DNA of 64,000 bases from CALFVT01 sp039989855. Lineage in GTDB: Bacteria; Pseudomonadota; Alphaproteobacteria; Caulobacterales; Maricaulaceae. Of this stretch, positions 26,795-35,493 are shown piece after piece (position 1 is the stretch's first letter; every line of letters starts with the position of its first letter). The translations under genes were made by a program, and so were the position numbers. The stretch covers positions 1 through 64,000 of the forward strand of contig JBDXGZ010000016.1 of assembly GCA_039989855.1 (NCBI GenBank), written 5' to 3'. Below the pieces are notes generated by a model, which saw only the letters and a program-made list of their open reading frames with translations, was not told the origin of the DNA and did not search any database.

Positions 26795-28088
26795 ATTTAC
26801 TTAGATCTTGGTTCTTCGACAGCTCGCCGACATGTTTACGAACATAGTCCGCGTCAACCATTAGGTTTTCGCCAGATTTATCTGTGGCCTCAAAACTAAT
26901 TTCATCGAGCAATCGTTCCATAACAGTTTGCAGTCGGCGGGCGCCGATGTTTTCAACCGTTCCGTTCACATGAGCGGCAATATGAGCAATCTCTATGATC
27001 GCGTCATTTGTGAAATCAAGGCTGACATTCTCGGTTTCGAGCAGGGCTGTATATTGTTTAATTAGGCTCGCTTGCGGCTCTGTCAGGATGCGGACGAAGT
27101 CCTCTTCTGTGAGAGCGCGAAGCTCAACTCGTATCGGCAAACGTCCTTGAAGTTCGGGAAGCAGGTCTGACGGCTTAGCTACATGGAACGCGCCGCTGGC
27201 GATAAAGAGAATATGATCGGTTTTCACAGGGCCGTACTTTGTTGAGACGGTTGTGCCTTCAATCAGGGGAAGTAAGTCGCGCTGCACGCCTTCGCGGGAG
27301 ACGCCCGCGCCGCGCGCATCAGACCGTGCTGATATTTTGTCAATTTCATCAAGGAAGACAATGCCGCTATTTTCCGCACGCTCCAACGCTTCGCGCGTAA
27401 TAGACTCGTCATCAATCAGGCGGTCGGCTTCTTCTGATAAAAGCGGCGCATGGGCGTCCCCAATATTCATTTTTACAGACTTCGTTCGCCCACCGCCTTT
27501 GCCAAACATAGAGGAGAGGTCGAGCATCCCCATATTGGCCCCAGGTTGCCCCGGAATTTCAAACCCTTGGAAAGGTGAGCTTGTATCGGTCAACTCAAGA
27601 TCAATTTCTTTATCGTCAAGTTCACCGGTGCGGAGTTTATCGCGAAACTTATTACGTGTGGCGTCACTGGCATTTTCCCCAACGAGAGCGTTTAAAATTC
27701 TATCTTCAGCCGCGAGGTCAGCTTGCGCGCGGACTGTTTTACGGCGGCTTTCTTTAAGTAAAGAGATCGAGGCTTCGACAAGGTCACGAATAATTTGTTC
27801 GACGTCGCGGCCAACATAGCCGACTTCAGTAAATTTCGTCGCTTCAATCTTAATGAAGGGCGCTTGGGCCAATGTGGCGAGGCGGCGTGAAATTTCCGTT
27901 TTACCGACACCCGTGGGGCCTATCATTAAGATGTTTTTGGGTGTGATTTCATCTTTCAAATCACCTTCAACACGTTGCCGTCTCCACCGATTGCGCAGGG
28001 CAATCGCAACAGCGCGCTTGGCGTCTTTTTGGCCAACAATATGGCGGTCGAGTTCTGAAACTATCTCACGGGGCGAAAAATCTGTCAT
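26784..28088 (-). CDS. hslU: HslU ATPase subunit of the HslUV protease
   Basis: A 434-residue AAA+ unfoldase that feeds substrates into HslV. Walker A is GPTGVGKTEISRR and Walker B is VFLDEIDKI, with the intermediate domain between. The C-terminus LSKFIL matches the tail that docks into HslV. Unlike the usual hslVU pair, hslV lies two genes away at 30109-30675. A candidate RpoH promoter lies only nine bases before the start codon, suggesting heat-shock expression independent of hslV. Confidence 0.96.
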   Translation of the reverse strand: MTDFSPREIVSELDRHIVGQKDAKRAVAIALRNRWRRQRVEGDLKDEITPKNILMIGPTGVGKTEISRRLATLAQAPFIKIEATKFTEVGYVGRDVEQIIRDLVEASISLLKESRRKTVRAQADLAAEDRILNALVGENASDATRNKFRDKLRTGELDDKEIDLELTDTSSPFQGFEIPGQPGANMGMLDLSSMFGKGGGRTKSVKMNIGDAHAPLLSEEADRLIDDESITREALERAENSGIVFLDEIDKISARSDARGAGVSREGVQRDLLPLIEGTTVSTKYGPVKTDHILFIASGAFHVAKPSDLLPELQGRLPIRVELRALTEEDFVRILTEPQASLIKQYTALLETENVSLDFTNDAIIEIAHIAAHVNGTVENIGARRLQTVMERLLDEISFEATDKSGENLMVDADYVRKHVGELSKNQDLSKFIL

Positions 28089-28097
28089 GCTCCACAG

Positions 28098-28123
28098 ATA
28101 GGAACGGCCAAAAAATGATCAAG
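28098..28123 (-). promoter_or_regulatory. Candidate RpoH promoter of hslU
   Basis: On the minus strand, CTTG (28123-28120), 17 bases, then CCTAT (28102-28098). This fits the alphaproteobacterial RpoH pattern CTTG-N17/18-CYTAT or CCCAT. Only nine bases (CTGTGGAGC) separate it from the hslU ATG, so a transcript would start at or very near the start codon. Confidence 0.65.
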
Positions 28124-28137
28124 GGATAGGCTGCGTA

Positions 28138-29193
28138 TCATTTAAAATTAGAGTCGTAGGGAATGGGAATAAAACGACTTTTAGGTACGGCTTTAATTAT
28201 TGCATTACGAACGGGATGCCACCCAATCCCGAGTAGCACGATGGCTGCCCCAATCAAGATTAATGTGAGGGTGAGAGCCATGGTCAAACTGACCCCTGAT
28301 TTGGTTAAAAGGTAACCGACAGCAATCAGCGCGTAAAACAGTGAGGAGACGATCAGCGCGCGGCGATTAAGAACAAGGCCAATGACTGTAACGATAGCGA
28401 CAATCACAAGCATCAGTACTGCGTCACCTTGGCTGACATCAATAACGGGTACGAGCCCTAAAACCTGCGTGGTTTGTGTTTTTACTAACTCTAAAACGCT
28501 GCCGTGTATCAGTAGCGGCGCAGCCGTTAAGTGGAGCCAAAAAGCATTATCCGAAAAGCGTGTACTACGATGGAGGTCTTTACTGTCATAATAAATGCCG
28601 CCGATTAAAGTTATAAGACCACCTAGCGCCATGACCCAACCAAATTGATGTCTAACAAAATCAGGGGCGATATGTTTGAGGACGGCCAAGCCTAAATAAA
28701 GCGCTGAGACTGTGATGAGCGCAATACAAAAGGGGAGGCGAACACGCCAATAAAACAGGCTCATAGCAATGAGGACTATCGCGGCGGCGAGGACGGGACT
28801 GCCACTTAGAAAATGAGATGTTCCCTTAAGCGTATAGAATAAAAATGCGAGAGCCGTGATAAGGGTTGGAAGGTGGGCGCGTTTTTTTCGCCCAAAATAC
28901 TCCGCCATTACAGCCGCAAAAAGCGCGATAGCTATAAGGTAAATGCCGCTACCAAACAAAAAGGACAGGCTGGCGAGTCCAAGCATTAGAATCCCGATAC
29001 CAATGGCGATAAAAACATCCGAAAAGCCACGAATAAAGCGTAAGTTTTCTTCATTTCCTATTGTCGCCTCATTTTGGGCGTCAGGTGTAAGTTGCGCCAG
29101 CATCGCCTTCGCTTGGGCGTTAGAAATGATGCCAGCGTTTAACGCGGCTGTGATTTGCTCTGATGTCATTTGTGCCATAGGTCTGATTAACAT
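28138..29193 (-). CDS. Polytopic membrane protein, DUF2157-like
   Basis: A 351-residue protein. An N-terminal soluble segment (about residues 10-50) with TSEQITAALNAGIISNAQAKAML looks like the DUF2157-type entry helix pair. It is followed by roughly ten hydrophobic helices to residue 330 and a short basic tail. The function is not known. Possible starts are ATG 29193, 29178 and 29169; none has a good Shine-Dalgarno. It lies between hslU and a plus-strand lipoprotein gene, with no obvious functional link to either. Confidence 0.75.
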   Translation of the reverse strand: MLIRPMAQMTSEQITAALNAGIISNAQAKAMLAQLTPDAQNEATIGNEENLRFIRGFSDVFIAIGIGILMLGLASLSFLFGSGIYLIAIALFAAVMAEYFGRKKRAHLPTLITALAFLFYTLKGTSHFLSGSPVLAAAIVLIAMSLFYWRVRLPFCIALITVSALYLGLAVLKHIAPDFVRHQFGWVMALGGLITLIGGIYYDSKDLHRSTRFSDNAFWLHLTAAPLLIHGSVLELVKTQTTQVLGLVPVIDVSQGDAVLMLVIVAIVTVIGLVLNRRALIVSSLFYALIAVGYLLTKSGVSLTMALTLTLILIGAAIVLLGIGWHPVRNAIIKAVPKSRFIPIPYDSNFK

Positions 29194-29243
29194 AGTAAAT
29201 GCTGCCTGTCATGATCAGGCCACATAAAATTGGGTGAGGGATA

Positions 29244-30098
29244 ATGATGCGTATATTTAATACGGCGTGGATAAGTTTAAGCCTTATGAGCCTTGTAGCC
29301 TGTTCAGGGGCAGAGCAAAGCTCTACTAATCAAGCGATTCCAGCGGCAGAGCCTTCTGCAGTCGTGTCAACAAAAGGCACTCGGCTTGACCCGCCTGAAG
29401 GTTATGTCACCCATAAAAATACAGTTATAATGCTGGGCATGATCCACCGTGGTCATGTGGACAGTGAGCGTTATGGCCTCCCCGTTGTGGAGGGCTTAAT
29501 TCGTAAAATTGACCCTGATTATGTGTTGACCGAAATTCCTCCTGACCGGCTCGCGGGTGCGGTGAAAGGTTTTGCGGAGACGGGCGAAGTGACCGAACCG
29601 CGTGTGAAAGTTTTCCCTGAATATAAAGACGTTTTGTTTCCACTGACGAAAGAGATGGATTTTAAAATTATACCAACCGCCGCATGGTCACGCGGTATGG
29701 CCGATTATCGCCGCGCGGCTCTTAATGCTATTCAAGATGACGCAAGCCGCAAAGATGATTGGGATGCTTATGTTACGTCAAGTCAAGCCGTAGGTGCGAT
29801 GATTGGCGAGCGCGGCGATGACCCACGGTTTATCCATTCTGATGAATATGACGCGCTAACTAAGAAACGCTATTCAGTCTACGCCACCGCTTTTGCCGAT
29901 GATGTGGGCCGCGGTGATTGGGAACGAATTAACGCTGCTCATTATAAACTCATCGAAGCGGCTCTTGAAAATCATGCGGGTGAGGGCGCGACGATGCTCA
30001 TCACTTACGGCGCGGGACACAAATATTGGTTCCTTGAGCAGCTCCGTAAGCGTGATGATATTATCTTGGTCAATCCCGTGGAATATTTAGAGGATTAG
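29244..30098 (+). CDS. TIKI/TraB/EreA-superfamily-like lipoprotein
   Basis: A 284-residue lipoprotein (lipobox SLVAC, Cys20). The mature part has two GxxH motifs, GMIH near residue 69 and GAGH near residue 263, and an acidic TEIPPDR strand. This layout resembles the TIKI/TraB/EreA/ChaN metal-hydrolase superfamily. The substrate is unknown, and assignment by motif only is tentative. GAGGG lies before the ATG pair at 29244/29247. It converges on hslV with a ten-base gap and separates hslV from hslU. Confidence 0.6.
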   Translation: MMRIFNTAWISLSLMSLVACSGAEQSSTNQAIPAAEPSAVVSTKGTRLDPPEGYVTHKNTVIMLGMIHRGHVDSERYGLPVVEGLIRKIDPDYVLTEIPPDRLAGAVKGFAETGEVTEPRVKVFPEYKDVLFPLTKEMDFKIIPTAAWSRGMADYRRAALNAIQDDASRKDDWDAYVTSSQAVGAMIGERGDDPRFIHSDEYDALTKKRYSVYATAFADDVGRGDWERINAAHYKLIEAALENHAGEGATMLITYGAGHKYWFLEQLRKRDDIILVNPVEYLED

Positions 30099-30108
30099 AT
30101 GCCTCACC

Positions 30109-30675
30109 TTATTTCGTATCAAGACTTTCAATCGTTAGGTTGCTATTGGTAAAGACGCAAATTTTGTCGGCGATGGCCATCGCTTTACGGGCGAGGGTCT
30201 CGGCGTCTTTTTCATAATCATCCATGGCGAGGGCCGCAGATAGGGCGTAATTTCCGCCGCTGCCTATGGCTGTAATACCGCTATCAGGCTCAACCACATC
30301 GCCATTACCCGTCAGGACAAATGTATTATCTTTATCGGCAACGATCATCATGGCTTGGAGTTGCCGTAGATATTTATCCGTGCGCCAATCTTTGGCTAGC
30401 TCAACACAGGCCCGCGCGAGCTGCGTTGGATATTGCTCAAGTTTACTCTCAAGCCGCTCCATCAGAGCGAAAGCGTCGGCGGTGGCCCCTGCAAACCCCG
30501 TTATGACTTTCCCGCCTGCGAGGGTCCGCACTTTTCGTGCGTGGGACTTCATCACCGTATTCCCTGCGCTGACTTGACCGTCACCGACAACAACAACTTT
30601 GCCGTTTTTACGAACAGATAAAATCGTCGTGCCGCGCCACTGGCTCGCGTCAGCATAATCATAATGAGGGTTCAT
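30109..30675 (-). CDS. hslV: HslV peptidase subunit of the HslUV protease
   Basis: A 188-residue proteasome-like N-terminal-threonine hydrolase. A 14-residue propeptide ends in WRG, and the mature chain begins with TTILSV, whose first Thr is the nucleophile. GDGQVSAGNTVMKSHARKVR and the GSGGNYALSAALA stretch are family marks. GGAG lies six bases before the ATG. Upstream is a candidate RpoH promoter (30708-30734). It forms a two-ring protease with HslU, whose gene is here separated by two unrelated genes. Confidence 0.96.
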   Translation of the reverse strand: MNPHYDYADASQWRGTTILSVRKNGKVVVVGDGQVSAGNTVMKSHARKVRTLAGGKVITGFAGATADAFALMERLESKLEQYPTQLARACVELAKDWRTDKYLRQLQAMMIVADKDNTFVLTGNGDVVEPDSGITAIGSGGNYALSAALAMDDYEKDAETLARKAMAIADKICVFTNSNLTIESLDTK

Positions 30676-30707
30676 GGTGGCTCCTGTGGTTTTTCTTATG
30701 TTATGAG

Positions 30708-30734
30708 ATGGGTAACATCAGCCTATGCGTCAAG
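30708..30734 (-). promoter_or_regulatory. Candidate RpoH promoter of hslV
   Basis: On the minus strand, CTTG (30734-30731), 18 bases, then CCCAT (30712-30708), the heat-shock pattern of alphaproteobacteria. It lies about 32 bases before the hslV ATG and just beyond the end of the L,D-transpeptidase gene. Confidence 0.68.
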
Positions 30735-30747
30735 GGGGCGGAGTGAG

Positions 30748-31269
30748 TCACTCTTGAATCGTAACAAGCATATCCCGCTGTAACCGGGGGAGCAGCCTCA
30801 CCATATCATTTGGGGTAAGGGCAAGACAACCAAGGGTCTTTCTGTCATCGCTTTGGGTGACATGGAAAAACACGGCGCTGCCAAGGCCTTGCGCTGGGGG
30901 GCTGTCATTATGGCTCATGACTAAAATAATATCGTAAGCCCCGTCTTCACGCCACAAAGCTTCATGACTTGCAGCGTAGGGGAGCTTAATAAATCTATTA
31001 TAGGCAGCATCACCAGAGGCATCGCACCAGCCATCATCAGGGCGAAGCGGGCGGAAATTAAGCGGCCGAATAGCATGCGTTGGCGGAGGGGCGGGCAATC
31101 TGTCCGCACGGTAAAGGCCAAACCGAAGGTGATACTGACCTAACGGTGTTTTTTTATCGCCCTCTCGTCCTTTTTCAAAAGAAGCAAAACCGCCCATGCC
31201 ACTGCGTATTGGCGCGGTAAACCCATTTAGGTGTAGACGATTCTCACATAATGTCACAAAAAGACTCAT
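30748..31269 (-). CDS. L,D-transpeptidase (YkuD) family protein
   Basis: A 173-residue protein of the YkuD superfamily, whose members form 3-3 peptidoglycan cross-links or attach proteins to the wall by a cysteine-acyl intermediate. The catalytic pattern is His136 followed by Cys148 in TLGCLAL. SHNDSPPAQGLGSAVFFH is the strand leading to it. No signal peptide is visible, as in other compact members of this branch, so export or function may differ from the classical enzymes. It is transcribed away from the divergent cenR-like gene. Confidence 0.82.
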   Translation of the reverse strand: MSLFVTLCENRLHLNGFTAPIRSGMGGFASFEKGREGDKKTPLGQYHLRFGLYRADRLPAPPPTHAIRPLNFRPLRPDDGWCDASGDAAYNRFIKLPYAASHEALWREDGAYDIILVMSHNDSPPAQGLGSAVFFHVTQSDDRKTLGCLALTPNDMVRLLPRLQRDMLVTIQE

Positions 31270-31362
31270 TCTGTATCCCTTATTTGTGATATATTGCGAT
31301 TTAATAAATCAATGCCATATAGGTATGAACAGCTCAACATTTAACAATTATGGGGTTACATA

Positions 31363-32070
31363 ATGGCCGTTAAGAAAAGAATATTATTAATCGACGATGA
31401 TGATGATCTTCGCGAAGAGCTTGTAGATCAATTTGGCTTATATAATGAGTTTGAAACTGTTGATGCTGGAACGGCGACAGAAGGCATTAAGCTCGCTAAA
31501 GAGACAACTTTTGATTTGATCTTGCTGGACGTGGATTTACCAGACATGTTGGGTACAGAAGCCTGTAACCTCATGCGGGCTGCGGGTGTTGCGTCACCTA
31601 TTGTTATGCTGACGGCAAATGATGGTGATATGAACGAAATTTTGGGCCTTAATTCAGGCGCGAATGATTATGTGACAAAGCCTTTTCGCTTCGCCGTGCT
31701 TTTAGCACGCCTACGGGCACATCTTCGTAGCTTTGAGCAAAGCGAAGATGCTGTTTTCCAAATTGGGCCTTATGAATTTAAGCCTGCGTCCAAGCGCTTA
31801 GCTTTTGCTAAGGTTGAAGGTGAGACGCCGCAGCGCGATATTCGCCTGACTGAGAAAGAAACCAATATTTTGAAATATCTTTACCGCGCAGGCGGCAAGC
31901 CTGTGGGCCGCGATGAGCTGCTGCATGAGGTGTGGGGATATAATTCTGGTGTGACGACTCATACGCTTGAGACACATATTTATCGCTTACGTCAAAAAAT
32001 TGAGCCTGAAAAAGGCGTGACGCAAATACTTATGACAGAGCCGGGTGGCTACCGCCTCGATTTATCATAA
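31363..32070 (+). CDS. cenR: CenR-like OmpR-family response regulator
   Basis: A 235-residue response regulator: receiver domain (1-120) with the acidic pocket near Asp11-Asp13, phospho-acceptor Asp56 (LLDVDLPD), and the conserved Lys in YVTKPF, then a winged-helix DNA-binding domain (about 125-233) with DELLHEVWGY and THTLETHIYRLRQKIE. Close resemblance to Caulobacter CenR, the essential cell-envelope regulator, is recognised from the receiver and linker (HLRSFEQSEDAVFQIGPYEF). No histidine kinase is adjacent, as for CenR, whose partner is encoded elsewhere. The symbol rests on similarity only. A hairpin terminator follows. Confidence 0.78.
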   Translation: MAVKKRILLIDDDDDLREELVDQFGLYNEFETVDAGTATEGIKLAKETTFDLILLDVDLPDMLGTEACNLMRAAGVASPIVMLTANDGDMNEILGLNSGANDYVTKPFRFAVLLARLRAHLRSFEQSEDAVFQIGPYEFKPASKRLAFAKVEGETPQRDIRLTEKETNILKYLYRAGGKPVGRDELLHEVWGYNSGVTTHTLETHIYRLRQKIEPEKGVTQILMTEPGGYRLDLS

Positions 32071-32076
32071 ATTATT

Positions 32077-32095
32077 TCAGCGCTTAGAGCGCTGA
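32077..32095. terminator. Hairpin terminator after the cenR-like gene
   Basis: TCAGCGCT (32077-32084), a three-base loop, then AGCGCTGA (32088-32095), a perfect 8-base stem. On the plus strand it is followed by TGTATTTATAATTTT, a T-rich tract. It lies between the convergent cenR-like gene and xth. Confidence 0.72.
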
Positions 32096-32108
32096 TGTAT
32101 TTATAATT

Positions 32109-32951
32109 TTAGATAGCAATAATTTGAGTCATCGGAACATGATCCGATGGCTTTTCCCATATACGGCACGGTAGATGAATTTCGTGACCGTCTTTACCTG
32201 CCGCGTCAATGCCTGCGGCGAGTGCGGGTGTCACCCAAATATGATCAAGTCGCCGGCCTCGATTGCTAGCAAATACATCTTTCGCGCGGTAAGACCACCA
32301 GCTATAAAGCTTCTCACTGTCATCAATATGCCGACGAGAACAATCAATAAAATCGTGTGTGTTTTGCAAGGTTGTCAGCTTTTCCACCTCTAGAGGTGTA
32401 TGGCTGACGACGCGTAAAAGCTGTTTATGGTTCCATACATCATGTTCGCCTGGCGCAATATTAAGATCGCCGACGAGGACTAAGCGATCATCCCCATTGG
32501 CGGCGCGCGCGGAAAAATATTCCGTCATGTTTTTGAGAAAATCGAGCTTATGTTGGAACTTATCATTGACCACAGGGTCAGCGACATCGCCGCCTGCGGG
32601 GACGTAGAAATTATGAAATTCGAAAGATGAGTTTTCAACCTTTATGCGGGAGCTCACATGGCGCGCGTGACCGAGAGGGCAAAATTGCGTTTCGAGGCGC
32701 TCCATTGGAAGTTTCGATATGGTGGCTGCGCCGTGATAGGATTTTTGTCCCGCCACATGAATATGTTCATATCCTAGCGCTTTAAAGGCGTCATAAGGAA
32801 ACTGTTCATTTTGACACTTAATTTCCTGTAAACCTAAGACGTCAGGCTGCTGTTCTTTTAGGAAACGTTCAATAGAGGGAAGTCGCAAGCGAATAGAATT
32901 AATGTTCCATGTGCAGACTTTAACGGTGTTGGGCGCAGTATGATTTGACAT
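32109..32951 (-). CDS. xth: Exodeoxyribonuclease III (AP endonuclease)
   Basis: A 280-residue member of the ExoIII/APE1 endonuclease-exonuclease-phosphatase family, which cleaves at abasic sites in base-excision repair. The motifs are VCTWNINSIRLRL, LGLQEIKCQ, the VLVGDLNIAP loop and SDHVPM near the end, carrying the metal and catalytic residues. It is convergent with the cenR-like gene. Confidence 0.94.
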   Translation of the reverse strand: MSNHTAPNTVKVCTWNINSIRLRLPSIERFLKEQQPDVLGLQEIKCQNEQFPYDAFKALGYEHIHVAGQKSYHGAATISKLPMERLETQFCPLGHARHVSSRIKVENSSFEFHNFYVPAGGDVADPVVNDKFQHKLDFLKNMTEYFSARAANGDDRLVLVGDLNIAPGEHDVWNHKQLLRVVSHTPLEVEKLTTLQNTHDFIDCSRRHIDDSEKLYSWWSYRAKDVFASNRGRRLDHIWVTPALAAGIDAAGKDGHEIHLPCRIWEKPSDHVPMTQIIAI

Positions 32952-33011
32952 ATTGCCTGTCTAATTGGCTTGCAATGTTTTGCAAGCCCTATCTCTTCGG
33001 CAATGAGGAGC

Positions 33012-33677
33012 TTAACGGCGACGCTCTCTGCGGCTTTCATCTCTGAGTATAAACAGGCGAGGGTTGATCCGTTGATTATAACGTAAATCCGACAAGACAA
33101 CGCGTGTACCCCCACCGAAGCTTGAACGGATAATCCATTCTCTTAAAGCAAGGTCTCCCGCGTCAAATACCATCGTAATTTCACCGTCCATTTGACCAGA
33201 CCCGTCACGAGCTGTGACAGTGACGTCAGTCGGTGTCTTTGTGAGTCCCACAATTTCTGTATCCCTAGACAGCTCCACATTTTCCTTGAGGAAGAAATTA
33301 AGCGGTGTTGCGCTGAGGGGAACGCGGTCCATGGTTTGCAGCGCTTTATCATGTTCCGTGAGCGTGACGCCGTCAGAAACAATCAAGAGGGTTTCTGGCG
33401 CATCATATTCAAACCGTAGCTTTCCAGGGCGTTGTAAATATATCTGACCCTGGGAGAAACTACCATCGGCTCCATATTGCGCGAAACGGCCTTGAAAACT
33501 CAGCGTATTGTTAAGAGCCGCATCAATGCGTGCGAGATCTCGCGGGACGTTAGATGGATCTGTGAAGGCTAAATTTGCAGGGATTTGCGGTTGTGCCTGT
33601 AAGGGTTGTGTTCCTACTTGAGCAACAGCAGCGCCCGTAAAAAGGAGGGCTGCGGATAAAGCAATTATCTTACGCAT
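33012..33677 (-). CDS. lolA: LolA-family outer-membrane lipoprotein carrier protein
   Basis: A 221-residue periplasmic protein with a signal peptide (cleavage after about AAVAQ). The LolA-like fold begins with ARIDAALNNTLSFQGRFAQYGADG, followed by GQIYLQRPGKLRFEYDAPETLLIVSDG. LolA ferries lipoproteins from LolCDE to LolB. The C-terminus is basic (RRERRR). This is an alphaproteobacterial LolA-like member; the family contains paralogues, so strict LolA function is likely rather than proven. Confidence 0.88.
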   Translation of the reverse strand: MRKIIALSAALLFTGAAVAQVGTQPLQAQPQIPANLAFTDPSNVPRDLARIDAALNNTLSFQGRFAQYGADGSFSQGQIYLQRPGKLRFEYDAPETLLIVSDGVTLTEHDKALQTMDRVPLSATPLNFFLKENVELSRDTEIVGLTKTPTDVTVTARDGSGQMDGEITMVFDAGDLALREWIIRSSFGGGTRVVLSDLRYNQRINPRLFILRDESRRERRR

Positions 33678-33802
33678 AATAACGTCCTGTTTAATTTATA
33701 GTGACGGCTTAGCAAAACTGACCCTAACGCAAGCTGAACATATGGCTCATATAGATTAATATTTCGACAGATTGGTTAATGACCGTCAAGACAACAAGAC
33801 GC

Positions 33803-34279
33803 CTACCACGATCCAATATTTTCAGCACTGGCCCACGGCTCTTGCGATGCGAGCGGTGTTCCTTTTTGCAAAAGCTCGACTGAAATATTATCAGGGCTTT
33901 TAACAAACGCCATGCGCCCATCACGCGGTGGACGGTTAATATCATAGCCCATATCGGATAAATGTTGGCAGGTTGCATAAATATCATCGACTCGGTAGGC
34001 AAGGTGGCCAAAGCTTCGGCCGCCCGTATATCGCTCAAAGCTACCGTCTTCTGCGGGCCAATTATAGGTTAGCTCAATCATAGGAATATTGGTTTCAAGC
34101 GGGTTTTCGCTTGATCCACCCGCGGCCTTTATGTCGGCTTCGGTTGCGAGAAAGACGAGGGTAAACCGTCCTTTTTCATTATCAACACGGCGAAATTCTT
34201 TCAGGCCAAGGCCAACTGAGAAAAACTTAAGCGACGCGTCTATGTCTTCGACACGGACCATTGTATGAAGATATTCCAT
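33803..34279 (-). CDS. VOC-family glyoxalase I-like protein
   Basis: A 158-residue protein of the vicinal-oxygen-chelate superfamily with two beta-alpha-beta-beta-beta units (about 3-75 and 90-140). The HTMVRVEDIDASLKFF start and the YTGGRSFGHLAYRVDDI segment, with a metal-type His, resemble lactoylglutathione lyase, which detoxifies methylglyoxal. The symbol gloA is plausible but not assigned, because VOC proteins diversify widely. The 125-base gap to lolA shows nothing else clear. Confidence 0.82.
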   Translation of the reverse strand: MEYLHTMVRVEDIDASLKFFSVGLGLKEFRRVDNEKGRFTLVFLATEADIKAAGGSSENPLETNIPMIELTYNWPAEDGSFERYTGGRSFGHLAYRVDDIYATCQHLSDMGYDINRPPRDGRMAFVKSPDNISVELLQKGTPLASQEPWASAENIGSW

Positions 34280-34294
34280 AAAAAACCTATATTT

Positions 34295-34756
34295 TTAATT
34301 CATTTCTTTTATCATTTCGTTTCTTAAAGACACAGGTGCTCCGCGGTAATAAAAGCGAGCAAAAATGAAAAAAACAAGAGACCAAAATATAAGTAAACTA
34401 ATCATAATAAGAAGATTAAAAACAAGGAAATCGGGTTGAATATCATCGGGTCTACCTGAGCTTTCCCATATGAAAATCAAGACAAAACGAATAAGACCCA
34501 ACATGGGAACCGTGAGGCAGGCAACGGTTGCGAAAGCGCCCGTCATAAAAATATATTTTCGGGGGCTATAAAACCTCATATAAGCGCGCCTATAGCCAGT
34601 TTCGCTCAGGCGCTCGTCTATCATTCCTCGGCTATTCTTATAGGCATAATCATCCTGCGCATCTTGCTTTACAGCCTTATAATTTACATAGGCGCGCACA
34701 GCAAATATGATTGCCAGTAGCAAAATAAGCGTTAAAAATAGGGTTAAACTCGACAT
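34295..34756 (-). CDS. Hypothetical three-helix membrane protein
   Basis: A 153-residue protein not recognised to a named family. It has a hydrophobic N-terminal helix (about 3-22), a basic/acidic soluble stretch (QDAQDDYAYKNSRGMIDERLS), and two more helices (about 70-95 and 108-135). It lies 15 bases upstream of the VOC gene on the same strand and is likely cotranscribed with it. No function can be proposed from sequence. Confidence 0.7.
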   Translation of the reverse strand: MSSLTLFLTLILLLAIIFAVRAYVNYKAVKQDAQDDYAYKNSRGMIDERLSETGYRRAYMRFYSPRKYIFMTGAFATVACLTVPMLGLIRFVLIFIWESSGRPDDIQPDFLVFNLLIMISLLIFWSLVFFIFARFYYRGAPVSLRNEMIKEMN

Positions 34757-34928
34757 AGGTTACATATTGTATGTCCGCGGCCTCGTCACAAGAGAAAAGT
34801 GCATAAATCAGTCTAACCTTTCAGTAATTTTCTTTAGCAGGCGGTTATCACCCCTTGAAACGAAGCAAATGCTTGAATCTCGCACAAACAATCCCTAAGC
34901 CTCAGGGTAAAGAGTGAAGGATAACATT

Positions 34929-35474
34929 ATGGCGCTTCCTGTCATTGGATTTATATGTGGTTCACTCCGCAAAGGTTCGATTAATGCTCAACTGACGTCA
35001 GCTCTTTGCGCGCGTGTGGAGGCGGCGGGAATTGAGGTTCGCCATCTCGACCTTGGGGCCTATGACCTTCCTATATTCCATGGTGATTTAGAAAGCCCTG
35101 CGGGTTTGACACAGCTTAAATCCGATTTGTTGTCATGCGATGGGCTTATCATTGTGACGCCTGAATATAATGGCAGCCTGCCCGCTTTACTAAAGAACGC
35201 CATTGATTGGGTCACTACAAAAGGCATGGATTCCTTCACTGACCAAATTTACGGAATTGCTGCCTGTACGCCGGGGCCCCTGAGCGGGATCATGGTGCTT
35301 CGGGAGCTAAATTATATCCTGACCCGTATTGGAGCCGATGTTGTCACGCCGCATGTGGGTGTTGGTAATGCAGACAACGCCTTTGACGTGGACGGTGCTT
35401 TAAAGGCTCAACCCTCGTCTGATATGGCCGATCAAATGATAGCGAAGCTTTTAGCGCGCATAGCTACGTCGTAA
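34929..35474 (+). CDS. NADPH-dependent FMN reductase
   Basis: A 181-residue flavodoxin-fold enzyme of the NADPH-dependent FMN reductase family. GSLRKGSIN binds the flavin phosphate, and TPEYNGSLPALLKNAIDW is the second flavin loop. Related proteins reduce quinones, azo dyes, chromate or supply FMNH2, so the substrate is open. ATG 34929 with AAGGA seven bases upstream is chosen over an in-frame GTG at 34914. The next gene (nth) follows after 19 bases. Confidence 0.88.
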   Translation: MALPVIGFICGSLRKGSINAQLTSALCARVEAAGIEVRHLDLGAYDLPIFHGDLESPAGLTQLKSDLLSCDGLIIVTPEYNGSLPALLKNAIDWVTTKGMDSFTDQIYGIAACTPGPLSGIMVLRELNYILTRIGADVVTPHVGVGNADNAFDVDGALKAQPSSDMADQMIAKLLARIATS

Positions 35475-35493
35475 TAGCCTTAAGAGATAAATT

